The notes beneath the pieces are model-generated. The model ran no database searches. It was given only the letters and a program-made list of their open reading frames with translations, and was not told the origin of the DNA. From an uncultured Clostridia bacterium (GTDB lineage Bacteria > Bacillota > Clostridia > Christensenellales > Borkfalkiaceae), in assembly GCA_947589585.1 (NCBI GenBank), contig CANQCA010000002.1, positions 1-35,106 on the forward strand: 35,106 nt of DNA. Direction: 5' to 3'. This document shows positions 6,167-14,955 of the stretch, one piece after another. Numbering within the stretch: the stretch's first letter is position 1; every line of letters begins with the position of its first letter. The position numbers were made by a program, and so were the translations under genes.

Positions 6167-9100
6167 ATGAAGGCAAAGAAATGGCTCATTGTGGTCCTTT
6201 CGGCTATCATGGCTCTCGCAGTCGCCTTCGGCGTTGCCGCTTGCGGCGTCGATAAGTACGACCATGCGAACGACACGTTTGAGTGGACTGATAACGCCGA
6301 CGGAACCCACAACGGCAAGGCTTCTTGCGACGATCGCACACACGATGTGGCGAACGAAGCCCATACTTGGGGCACCGATAATAAGTGCACCAAGTGCGGC
6401 GCTGAGAAACCGCAGGAACAGCCCCAGCACAAATTTGCTACGGGTTGGACGACGGATGCGAACAATCACTGGCACATCTGCGAAAATCACCCGACCGACA
6501 CGGCAGACGTCAGCGGAAAGGCCGCCCATGCCGATGCCAACAACGACGGCAAGTGCGATACCTGCCAGTACCAGATGACAAAGCCCACGCCCGATCCCGA
6601 GCACAAATTCGCTACGGGTTGGACGACGGATGAGAACAATCACTGGCACATCTGCGAGAATCACCCGACCGACACGGCAGACGTCAGCGAAAAGGGCGAA
6701 CATGTCGATGCCAATAACGACGGCAAGTGCGATACTTGCGAATACGACATGCCCTCCGATATCCCTACCCCTCCCGAACTTGAGGAAGGCTGGTATGTGA
6801 TGGGTACGGTCGCTTCCCTGCCCACCGTCAACTGGAATACCTATGTGAAGGAAGGCTTTGTGGGAACCGATCTCACCATCACCCTTACCCTCACGGCGAC
6901 CGATGAGTTCAAATTCTGCAAATACGTCGAAGCGGACAACGCAGACGTTAATTGGAATAACGGCCAGATCGGCTATACCGCAGCCAATGCAGATCTCTTC
7001 ACCGGCGCAGGCCAACCCACCGGCGATAACTTCAAGGCGAAGGTAGAAGGGCAGTACACCTTCACACTCAATGTGACCGCCAATACCGCGACCGTCACCA
7101 AGGTCGAGGAAGAGTGCGACCATCAGTGGAAGTGGCAGTCCAATGACACCCAGCACTGGCAGGTCTGCGACCTCTGCGGCGCTGAGAAGGAAGGCTCCCG
7201 CGTTGCGCACGATCAGCTCAGCGAGAAGACGAACACCGAGCAGCATTGGAAAGAATGCGCGACCTGCGGCTACGTTTCCACCAAGACCAACCACACCCTG
7301 ACATGGCAGAGCACTGCCGAGCAGCATTGGCAGAAATGCAACGGGTGCGATTATACCACCGATAAGGTCGCCCACGACGCCAAGGAATTGCAGAAGGACG
7401 AAACCGGCCACTGGTACAAGTGCACCACCTGTAATTGGGAAGAGACCGAAAAGACCCAGCACAATTGGGGCAGCGACAACAAGTGCACCGAGTGCCAATA
7501 CGATCAAGGGCATCAGCACAATTATGAGTGCAAATCCAACGATGAGCAGCACTGGCTGGAATGCACGGGCTGCAACGATAAGAAGGATTATGCAAACCAC
7601 ACCTTCGAGGAAGGCTGGACTTCCGACGGCGAAGCTACGCACAGCCATAAGACGACTTGCACCGAGCACGCGGCCATCACCGTGACGGAAGATCACCATC
7701 TCTCCGTCGAAGCGAATGACACGCAGCACTGGAACAAGTGCTCCGACTGCACTTACACTTCCACCCCCGTCAACCACGATTGGTCGTATGCGGATAAGGA
7801 AGACGGCGAGCACCATACCAAGACCTCGACCTGCGAAGGCCACGAAGCTAAAACGGTCGAGGAAGCGCACACTTGGGGCGACAACGACGAATGCACCTTC
7901 TGCCACGCCAAGAAGCCCGTTGAGGCCGATACCCGCGTGTTCTATGTGGCAGGGAATTTCGAAGGCAGCAGCTTCGAATGGCCGAAGGAAGGCGCTCTTC
8001 CCAAGATGACGCTCGACACAGATAACGGCTTCCTCTACACCATCACTATCTTCATGTACAAGGGCGAAGCGTTCAAGATCGCAGGTTTCGATCAAGAACA
8101 AACTTCCGCTCCCGAGAACCTTTGGGCGCTTGAAGTTAACTATGCCGATTACGCCGACGAACAGAAGACGTTCACCGAAGGCGAATTTGGCAATCTTGTC
8201 GCTCCGAAGACGGGCTACTTCCTCATCAAGCTCTACACGAACGATACCTATCAGAACGACGGCGACAGCTTCTCCATCAACATCGAAGAAGATACTTCCG
8301 CGACCTTCGAATGGGATCTCCATGTTTATGGTACCATGAACGATTGGGGTGCAGGCGAGAATAAGCTCGCGATGACGAAGGGCGAAGGCAACACCTACAC
8401 CGTCGACATCACCATCACTGCAGAAGACCTCAAGAAGGTCGATGCAGATGGCAAGGCAATTGTTCCCGCTCTCAAGGTCGTCAATCTCCATAGCGGCAAC
8501 GCGAAGTGGTTCGGCGCCGATAGCTCCGATGAGAACCCCGATGGCAACTATTGGCTCACCGAAGCGGGCGTATACACCATCATCTTCAACACCGAGACCT
8601 TAAAGATCTCCCACACCGTGAACGGTAAACCCGGCCCTCAGCCCGATCCCGAGTTTGAAGTGAGCGTCGTTCTCACCTACACGACGGATAGCTGGTCTAC
8701 CAAGCAGGATCTCACCTTCACCGAAATAACGGAAACGTATGAAGGGCATCACTTCCAACTCAAGTATGAGCTTCCCGCAGGTGCAGAGTTCTATCTCCAT
8801 GCAAAGATCAGTAAGGATGCGGATGAAATCAACTGCAACTATGGCGGACTTTCGCAGGGGAACGATCTCTTTGATTCTTCCATAGGCGGAATGGGCGCAG
8901 CGAACTTCGTTGTGAAGACCGCAGCTACGTATGTCTTCGACTTCTATTTCGACACAGTGTTCGATGGTCAGCCTCAAGTTCCTCACTTCGACGCATCGAC
9001 GGATGCTGAAATCACGCCCACAGAAGGGAAGGTCGTGCTCGTCTATGTTGACAGCAGTACAGATTGGGCTGCAGGTAAGCAGCACGAAGTGAACCTCACC

Positions 9101-10117
9101 GAGGATGCGGATTGGGCGGAAGATGGAAAGCACTATACGACCACCCAACAGCTTCCCGCAAAAGCCGAGTTCTATCTCTATGAGACGGTCAGCTCCACAA
9201 AGGCTGTTTACTACAACTTTGGGAATATCGCGGTTCGCCACGATGCCGGTTTGTTCACTTCATCGGGCGGAAATACTCCCAACTTCATCGTTGCAAATGA
9301 GGGCAAGTATGTCTTTGAGTTCTTCCTCAATACTCCCGGCGATACCACGCACTTCGACGTGAAAACCGAGGGCGGCGAAACTCCCGAACCCCCCAAGACG
9401 CAAGAGATTACTCTCCATTATCACAACAAGAATAACTGGGCGCAGGTGGCTTATTGGAGCTGGGATGACGCCACAAACTATACGGGTGGCACTTGGCCTG
9501 GCAAACTTGTAACGGAAACAGAGACGAACAAGTGGGTGAAGGTCACGTATAGCGTGAGTACCGAATCCCTCAACAATGGCACTATTTGGGTCATTTTCAA
9601 CAACAATAATAAAAATAGCCAGTCGATTGACATCAGAATTTCTGCTGACAAACTCACCGAGAACAACGAAGCATGGATCTCCGGCGGCAACAATGGCGTG
9701 TACACCACGAAGGCAGCTGCAGAAGAGGCCGATACGAAGGGTTATATCTCTGCTTTGATCGGTAGCGACTGGAGCACCAATAATTGGAGCGAAAAGCCCA
9801 TGGAAGAAGAAACTTCTTATCAAGGCGGCCAAAAGTTCACATACACGGTCACCCTTCGCGCAGGTCAGCAGGTCTACTTCCATTTGAGCAATGGCGAATA
9901 TCCCAAGACGCTTTCGTCCGGTCAGAATTATTTCACTGGCGGTTCTGGTGCCGACAATCTCCATACGACAGCGGCCGGTACCTACACCTTTACACTTATC
10001 TACAATAGTACCACCAAGACGACAACACTTTCTGTCGTAAAGGAAAATGCGAGTGCGGCTGTTGCGCTTGAAGCAATGCTTCCCGTGTACGACGTGAAGA
10101 GCTATCTCGGCGCATAA
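6167..10117 (+). CDS. Large lipoprotein: Cys/His-rich HWxxCxxC repeats, SusE/F-like modules, two copies of an unassigned ~110-aa module, and C-terminal CBM26-like modules
   Basis: RBS GGAGG and ATG 6167 give MKAKKWLIVVLSAIMALAVAFGVAAC. Two HWHICENH units plus six HWxxCxxC units. CBM26-like segment ITLHYHNKNNWAQVAYWSWDD...TWPGKLVTETETNKWVKVTYSV...IWVIFNNNN. Confidence 0.82.
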   Translation: MKAKKWLIVVLSAIMALAVAFGVAACGVDKYDHANDTFEWTDNADGTHNGKASCDDRTHDVANEAHTWGTDNKCTKCGAEKPQEQPQHKFATGWTTDANNHWHICENHPTDTADVSGKAAHADANNDGKCDTCQYQMTKPTPDPEHKFATGWTTDENNHWHICENHPTDTADVSEKGEHVDANNDGKCDTCEYDMPSDIPTPPELEEGWYVMGTVASLPTVNWNTYVKEGFVGTDLTITLTLTATDEFKFCKYVEADNADVNWNNGQIGYTAANADLFTGAGQPTGDNFKAKVEGQYTFTLNVTANTATVTKVEEECDHQWKWQSNDTQHWQVCDLCGAEKEGSRVAHDQLSEKTNTEQHWKECATCGYVSTKTNHTLTWQSTAEQHWQKCNGCDYTTDKVAHDAKELQKDETGHWYKCTTCNWEETEKTQHNWGSDNKCTECQYDQGHQHNYECKSNDEQHWLECTGCNDKKDYANHTFEEGWTSDGEATHSHKTTCTEHAAITVTEDHHLSVEANDTQHWNKCSDCTYTSTPVNHDWSYADKEDGEHHTKTSTCEGHEAKTVEEAHTWGDNDECTFCHAKKPVEADTRVFYVAGNFEGSSFEWPKEGALPKMTLDTDNGFLYTITIFMYKGEAFKIAGFDQEQTSAPENLWALEVNYADYADEQKTFTEGEFGNLVAPKTGYFLIKLYTNDTYQNDGDSFSINIEEDTSATFEWDLHVYGTMNDWGAGENKLAMTKGEGNTYTVDITITAEDLKKVDADGKAIVPALKVVNLHSGNAKWFGADSSDENPDGNYWLTEAGVYTIIFNTETLKISHTVNGKPGPQPDPEFEVSVVLTYTTDSWSTKQDLTFTEITETYEGHHFQLKYELPAGAEFYLHAKISKDADEINCNYGGLSQGNDLFDSSIGGMGAANFVVKTAATYVFDFYFDTVFDGQPQVPHFDASTDAEITPTEGKVVLVYVDSSTDWAAGKQHEVNLTEDADWAEDGKHYTTTQQLPAKAEFYLYETVSSTKAVYYNFGNIAVRHDAGLFTSSGGNTPNFIVANEGKYVFEFFLNTPGDTTHFDVKTEGGETPEPPKTQEITLHYHNKNNWAQVAYWSWDDATNYTGGTWPGKLVTETETNKWVKVTYSVSTESLNNGTIWVIFNNNNKNSQSIDIRISADKLTENNEAWISGGNNGVYTTKAAAEEADTKGYISALIGSDWSTNNWSEKPMEEETSYQGGQKFTYTVTLRAGQQVYFHLSNGEYPKTLSSGQNYFTGGSGADNLHTTAAGTYTFTLIYNSTTKTTTLSVVKENASAAVALEAMLPVYDVKSYLGA

Positions 10118-10126
10118 GCGAACTTT

Positions 10127-10480
10127 GAAAGCGAAAAAGCCTTCCCCCCCTCGGGGGGGGGGAAGGTGTCGCCTTCGGGCGACGGATGAGGGGCGCAAAT
10201 AGCCCCACCCCGAAACCCCCTCCTTGGGGAGGGGGAACCAAAGGGAGTGGGGTGTTCCAAATTTCGTCATTCCTCGACGTTGCTCGGAATGACGAAAAGA
10301 AAGCATGGCGCCTCCGTGGGAGGAGCTGTCGAGGCAAAGCCGAGACTGAGGTGGGGCGAGCTTCTGAATACGCACCCACCCCCCTACCCCCCTCCACGGG
10401 AGGGGGCAAGAGAGGGGCGCCAAGAGAACCCAACCCTCACCCACCACCCTACCCCCCTCCACGGGAGGGGGCAAGAAACA
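10127..10480. repeat. Intergenic repeat cassette with G/C-run hairpins and a 65-bp-period direct repeat
   Basis: gcgaaaaagccttccccccTCGGGGGGGggaaggtgtc resembles 5448-5475. ctacccccctccacgggagggggcaaga occurs at 10384 and 10449. 12-bp-stem hairpin at 10262-10297. Confidence 0.75.
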
Positions 10481-10534
10481 TCAAGAAATAAGCGCACGGG
10501 AGTGCGTTCAAAAAATTATCAGGAGGAAATCAAA

Positions 10535-11998
10535 ATGAAAGCAAAGAGGCTTTTTGCGGCCGTTCTCTCTATGGCGATCGCGGCATCGGCTGTTGCCGGG
10601 CTCGCAGCCTGCGGAACGGAGACGCAATACCTTGATACGTGGACGACGAGTGCAGAGGGCCATTGGCATGCATCTGTCGATAACCCCGATATCATCGGTG
10701 ACTACGGCGACCATACCTTCAAGGACGGCAAGTGCACCGTCTGCGAATACCCCGACCCGAACTACAACCCCGGCGGCGGTGACGGTGGCGACGGCGGCAG
10801 CGGTGACACCGGCGGCGGTGGCGGCAGCGACATCGGCGGCGGTGGCGGCGGCAGCAGCGACGAAGAACTCATCGGTACCGAAGATCTCGGCATTCGCCTC
10901 ATCTGCGAGAGCCGCGGGTGGGATGCAGACCCCGCATACTTCGTCCAAGATAGCGAATGGGGCTACGACGGTGCGCATTATCAGCTCATCATCAACTTGA
11001 ATTCCGGCGACCAGTTCTGCATCGCGGAAACTTTGAGCACGGATTCTGAAGTGTGGTATAACTACGGCAACGAATATTTCAAATTCAGCCAAGGCATCTT
11101 CACGGAACAGGCGAGTGATGTCGGCGGTTCAAACTTCGTCGTCGTGTCGGATGGCTCCTATACATTCGATTTCTATGTCGGCACCAAGATAGACGGAAAC
11201 GAGGAGCACGCGCATATCGACGCTAAAATTACGGGCACCGATCTCGACCTTGGCGGTGGCGGCGGTGACGTCGGCGGCGGCGACCATTCCACATGGGACA
11301 CCCTCACGATTCACTATCACAACGCGAAGGATTGGGCTAATCCCTATGCTTACAGTTGGGAAACCGGTTATGAAACAAAGTTCCTTGGCAACTGGCCCGG
11401 AACTCCCGCGACTGCTGAAAGCGACGGTTGGGTGAAAATCACATATCAAGTAGACCCCGCGGCGAGAGGATCCCTCATGATCATCTTCAACGATGGGAAG
11501 GAGAACGGCGCAGACCAGACCGGTGACATCGATATTTCCGGAATCACGAACAATGAGGCTTGGATCGCCAAGGACGAGAGCGTCCACGCAACGCAGGCCG
11601 AAGCTCTTGCAGCAGAAGGGACGGCGCAGGAGACCACCTACACCTTCTACTTCTACAATGCAGGCGGTTGGGGTACTGTAAAGATCTGGACGTGGGGTGC
11701 CTTCGCGACAGCGGGCGCTTGGTCAGATGCTCCCACCATGGAGGCTGCAACCGAACTCGGCAACGGTTGGTTCAAATACACCTATACGGGATATGCGAGC
11801 AAGGTCGAGGGTAAGTCTCTCAGCGTAATCGTCTTCAACGGTAGTAACGATTCTCAGAGAGTGACGATCGGGAATACGAGCGGACAGGATGCTGTGGCCG
11901 ATTCCGGCGATCCTATCACCATTACGGCGACCACCTACTACATCAGCGGTGCGCAAAATGGGAAATATTCCACCACGAAGGAAGATATCCACGCCTAA
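10535..11998 (+). CDS. Lipoprotein with Gly-rich linkers, one unassigned ~110-aa module and two CBM26-like modules
   Basis: The track start at 10247 lies in repeats; the likely start is ATG 10535 after AGGAGG (10521-10526), giving MKAKRLFAAVLSMAIAASAVAGLAAC. LTIHYHNAKDWANPYAYSWE...GNWPGTPATAESDGWVKITYQV...LMIIFNDG and YTFYFYNAGGWGTVKIWTWG...LSVIVFNG segments are CBM26-like. Confidence 0.82.
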   Translation: MKAKRLFAAVLSMAIAASAVAGLAACGTETQYLDTWTTSAEGHWHASVDNPDIIGDYGDHTFKDGKCTVCEYPDPNYNPGGGDGGDGGSGDTGGGGGSDIGGGGGGSSDEELIGTEDLGIRLICESRGWDADPAYFVQDSEWGYDGAHYQLIINLNSGDQFCIAETLSTDSEVWYNYGNEYFKFSQGIFTEQASDVGGSNFVVVSDGSYTFDFYVGTKIDGNEEHAHIDAKITGTDLDLGGGGGDVGGGDHSTWDTLTIHYHNAKDWANPYAYSWETGYETKFLGNWPGTPATAESDGWVKITYQVDPAARGSLMIIFNDGKENGADQTGDIDISGITNNEAWIAKDESVHATQAEALAAEGTAQETTYTFYFYNAGGWGTVKIWTWGAFATAGAWSDAPTMEAATELGNGWFKYTYTGYASKVEGKSLSVIVFNGSNDSQRVTIGNTSGQDAVADSGDPITITATTYYISGAQNGKYSTTKEDIHA

Positions 11999-12079
11999 AA
12001 GCAACTACAATGCAAACGGTCCCTCCCGCCAAAAGCGGGAGGGAGAATTTCTAAAAAACCTTTTTTGGAGAATACGACT

Positions 12080-12988
12080 ATGAAAATCAAGAAGATCTTC
12101 GGGCTTTTGCTTGCGGGCGCGATCGCGCTCTCGGCCGTCGCGGGCCTTGCCGCTTGCGGCGACGACGAGAACAAGAACCCCAACCCCGACAACACGGGCA
12201 ACACGGACAATACGGACACAGATGCTCCCGAGAAGGGGACGGGCGTCTACAGCACCGACCACACGGGCAGCAGCACGGTCGGCTGGTATGTGCTCGGCAC
12301 GGGTGCGGGAAGCCTCGACGGCGTCGAATGGGATAATTTCGAGGCGGCGATGATGCTCAAGGATGACGGGAACGGCTATCTTTCCATCACGCTCGATCTG
12401 TTCAACGGCGACTATTTCAAGATCCTCTACAATCATGCGGGCACGGCGGCGCAAGGGTTCAGCGGCGACGAAGAGTGGAACACCTACAGCATCGGTTATA
12501 TCGGGTCGGATAACACTGCCGGCAACGAGATGGTGGGCTTCACCTTTGACGGCGACGGCAATGCGGTCGTGATGGACGGTTATTCGGGTTCGTACACCAT
12601 CAAGATCGTAAGCACTGCGACGACGAAGCCCGAGGCAGTGGATGTCGAGGGCGGGATCACGCTCACGCGGGATTTGGCGCTCAAGGATAAGGAGATCGCT
12701 TCCGATTTCTATATCGTCGGCCTGAACAGCAAGTGGCCGTCGAACAGCACGGAGGCGGATTGGATCCCGCTTACGGGGAGCAACGGCGTCTACACCGCCA
12801 CGCTCGATCTGAAGGCAAGCGACGAGTTCAAGATCTACAATGCGAGCTCGAAGAAGTACAACACGCTCGGGTATAACTTGAACGAGCTGGCGAATATCAA
12901 GGGATATGAAGGCAAGTACACGATCACCGTCGAGACTTCGGGAGAAGGCGCGGCTATGACCGTGGAAGTTTCCATCGAAAAGGCGTGA
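12080..12988 (+). CDS. Lipoprotein with two SusE/SusF-like starch-binding modules
   Basis: ATG 12080 gives MKIKKIFGLLLAGAIALSAVAGLAAC. Modules VGWYVLGTGAGSLDGVEWDNF...GDYFKILYNHAG and SDFYIVGLNSKWPSNSTEADWIPLTGSNGVYTATLDLKASDEFKIYNASS. Confidence 0.8.
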   Translation: MKIKKIFGLLLAGAIALSAVAGLAACGDDENKNPNPDNTGNTDNTDTDAPEKGTGVYSTDHTGSSTVGWYVLGTGAGSLDGVEWDNFEAAMMLKDDGNGYLSITLDLFNGDYFKILYNHAGTAAQGFSGDEEWNTYSIGYIGSDNTAGNEMVGFTFDGDGNAVVMDGYSGSYTIKIVSTATTKPEAVDVEGGITLTRDLALKDKEIASDFYIVGLNSKWPSNSTEADWIPLTGSNGVYTATLDLKASDEFKIYNASSKKYNTLGYNLNELANIKGYEGKYTITVETSGEGAAMTVEVSIEKA

Positions 12989-13004
12989 TCCTTCGCACAA
13001 ATCA

Positions 13005-13030
13005 AAGGCCTCTGCTTTTGCAGAGGCCTT
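13005..13030. terminator. Terminator between convergent genes
   Basis: Perfect stem AAGGCCTCTGC-TTTT-GCAGAGGCCTT. Confidence 0.75.
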
Positions 13031-13046
13031 GCTTTATGGGATGGCG

Positions 13047-13730
13047 TCACCCTTCCTTGGGCTTTACCATGCGCAGAAGGGGAAAGATGAGGGCGCCGAG
13101 GGAGTTGCCGAGGAGGATCATCACAAGGTAGCCGAACGCTTCTGCACTCGCGATGCCCGAAGCCGCAAAGTAGAACATATCCGCGATGGAGTGTTCATAT
13201 CCGCTCAAAATGAAGGCGGGAATACACATCAGAATGCCGAGCGGGGTCTTGTTGTTGGTATAGAGGTCGATGGCGAGATAGACGAGGATGCCGCAGAGGA
13301 TGGCGCGAAGAAGAGCAAATCCGTACCCCTGAGAGAGCTTGCCGCCTTCGCCACAGAGGAGCGCCGCAGAAGCCTTCAAATGGGGGAAAATGAAGCCGAT
13401 GAGGTATCCGAAGACGACCGTCCCGATGAGGTTCCCGAGGAGTGCCAAAAGGAGCACGGAGATATCCTCTTTGGAATGCTTTTGGGGCACGAGCCCGATC
13501 TTGCCCGTGTAGAGGGCATAGCCGCGCATGCAGATCGCGAGCAGGGCCATCGAGAAGAGGAATGCCCCGATATATTGGCCGTAGAAGGGGACTTCCTGCC
13601 CGTCGGTGAGCCCGTAGCGGCAGGCGAGGTAGACGGCGCCGCCGAGGGAGATCATCATGCCGCCGAGCACGCCCTCGCACACCCTTTGCAAAATGGCGAG
13701 GATGTTGTTTTTGAGTTTGGGTTTATCCAT
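13047..13730 (-). CDS. Formate/nitrite transporter (FNT) family protein
   Basis: FNT-like sequence: GGMMISLGGAVYLA, GNLIGTVVFGYLIG, PAFILSGYEHSIADMFYFAASG, GNSLGALIFPLL. RBS aaaggag upstream on the minus strand. Confidence 0.85.
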   Translation of the reverse strand: MDKPKLKNNILAILQRVCEGVLGGMMISLGGAVYLACRYGLTDGQEVPFYGQYIGAFLFSMALLAICMRGYALYTGKIGLVPQKHSKEDISVLLLALLGNLIGTVVFGYLIGFIFPHLKASAALLCGEGGKLSQGYGFALLRAILCGILVYLAIDLYTNNKTPLGILMCIPAFILSGYEHSIADMFYFAASGIASAEAFGYLVMILLGNSLGALIFPLLRMVKPKEG

Positions 13731-13769
13731 TTCTTTTCTCCTTTGGTTTGTTATGGGGTGAAGGGGGTG

Positions 13770-13985
13770 ACCGCGTCATGCTGAGCCGAAGCGGCTATAC
13801 CATGTCCGAGAGGGCCTATCTCCGAAGCGTCCCCTTAATGAAAAAACGGACTTCGTACTTCGGGATCCTTCGAGGATAGGCTCACGGTTTTCATCCAACA
13901 ATTTCGGCTCAGGATGACGCATACCCACGGCTCAGGATGACGCATACCCACGGCTCAGGATGACGCATACCCACGAGGCAGACTG
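13770..13985. repeat. Intergenic repeat region with a three-copy 23-bp tandem repeat
   Basis: ggctcaggatgacgcatacccac occurs exactly three times at 13906-13974. The 5' part (ccgcgtcatgctgag...) matches the other repeat regions. Confidence 0.8.
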
Positions 13986-13991
13986 ACGCCG

Positions 13992-14783
13992 TTAACAAAA
14001 TTTTTCCGTCAAGATATGCAGTTCCTTCTCGTAGTTCATGCCGTACTTCTTATCGGGGACTTCGCGGGCGGTGCGCAGAATGGAGCGGTAGCAAAATTCC
14101 ACGGTGAGTTTCAAAGCGGCCTCTAAGGGCATCCCGCCGCCGATGCAGCCTGCAAAGGCCGATGCAAACACGTCGCCCGCGCCGTGGAAGGAGCCCTCCA
14201 CTTTTTTAAGCGGCATGCGCTTTTCGCCCCCGTCGAAGTAGTAGAGGGCGTAGCCCGCTTCATCGTCCGCGCCCGTGATGACGGGGTGGGGGCAGAGGGC
14301 GGCAAGCTTTGCAAGCGCCTTGCTCGCAGCGCGTTCCCCCGTGAGAAGGAAGGCCTCGGTGTCGTTGGGCAAAATATAGTCGGCGAGCGCACAGAGGGTA
14401 CCCATGTCCGCGGCGAACCCCTCATCAAAGCCGCGATAGAAGGAAAAATTATCCCCCAGAACGGGGTCCACGATGAAGAGCCCGCCTTCCTTCAAAAAGC
14501 GTTTTTTGACTTCCTTCACGAACTCGATCTGGGCGCGGCTGCCGAGGTACCCGCTCAAGATCACGTCGTATTTGAGTCCGAGCGTCTCCCAATGGTCGCA
14601 GATCTTCTTCATCTCGTCGTCGAGCCCGAGGAAGGTGTAGCCCGAAAAGCCGCCCGTGTGGGTGGAGAGAAGGGCGGTGGGGAGGATATCCACCGTCGCC
14701 CCGCAAGCGGAGAGCACGGGGAGCGCCACGGTCAAAGAGCACTTCCCCACGCAGGAGATATCGTTGATGGCAAGCGCGCGCAT
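13992..14783 (-). CDS. Pyridoxamine/pyridoxal kinase (PfkB-like superfamily)
   Basis: RALAINDISCVGKCSLTVALPVLSACG, PTALLSTHTGGFSGYT, FIVDPVLGDNF, DYILPNDTEAFLLTG, FHGAGDVFASAFAG. Confidence 0.85.
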   Translation of the reverse strand: MRALAINDISCVGKCSLTVALPVLSACGATVDILPTALLSTHTGGFSGYTFLGLDDEMKKICDHWETLGLKYDVILSGYLGSRAQIEFVKEVKKRFLKEGGLFIVDPVLGDNFSFYRGFDEGFAADMGTLCALADYILPNDTEAFLLTGERAASKALAKLAALCPHPVITGADDEAGYALYYFDGGEKRMPLKKVEGSFHGAGDVFASAFAGCIGGGMPLEAALKLTVEFCYRSILRTAREVPDKKYGMNYEKELHILTEKFC

Positions 14784-14807
14784 AAATTACCTCCGAAACT
14801 GAAACAT

Positions 14808-14836
14808 ATTATATCAATTTTGCGCGCAAAACGCAA
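14808..14836 (-). promoter_or_regulatory. Promoter of the pyridoxamine-kinase-like gene
   Basis: Minus strand: TTGCGT, N17, TGA-TATAAT (extended -10). The spacer overlaps the perfect palindrome TTTTGCGCGCAAAA (14818-14831). Confidence 0.65.
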
Positions 14837-14894
14837 CGCTATTTGGGAAATTGCTATCTTTTTTGGAAAATTTTCGTTCACTTCGTGATTTTTC

Positions 14895-14923
14895 TTTACA
14901 AAATGAATGAAAGTCGCTAAAAT
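14895..14923 (+). promoter_or_regulatory. Promoter of the 14956 membrane-protein gene
   Basis: TTTACA, N17, TAAAAT. Confidence 0.65.
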
Positions 14924-14955
14924 TGATACACAAAGGAAACTATTTCGAGGTAAAT

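Noticed and set aside
6134-8491. 785-aa minus-strand ORF, and the other long antisense ORFs opposite the 6167 gene
   Set aside because: Antisense of a clearly coding repeat lipoprotein with promoter, RBS and lipobox; no plausible domain in the antisense product.
13029-13784. 251-aa plus-strand ORF
   Set aside because: Charged, low-complexity product antisense to the FNT transporter gene, which carries family motifs and an RBS.
13906-13974. Possible CRISPR array
   Set aside because: Units are directly abutting 23-bp repeats with no spacers and no cas genes nearby; a simple tandem repeat.
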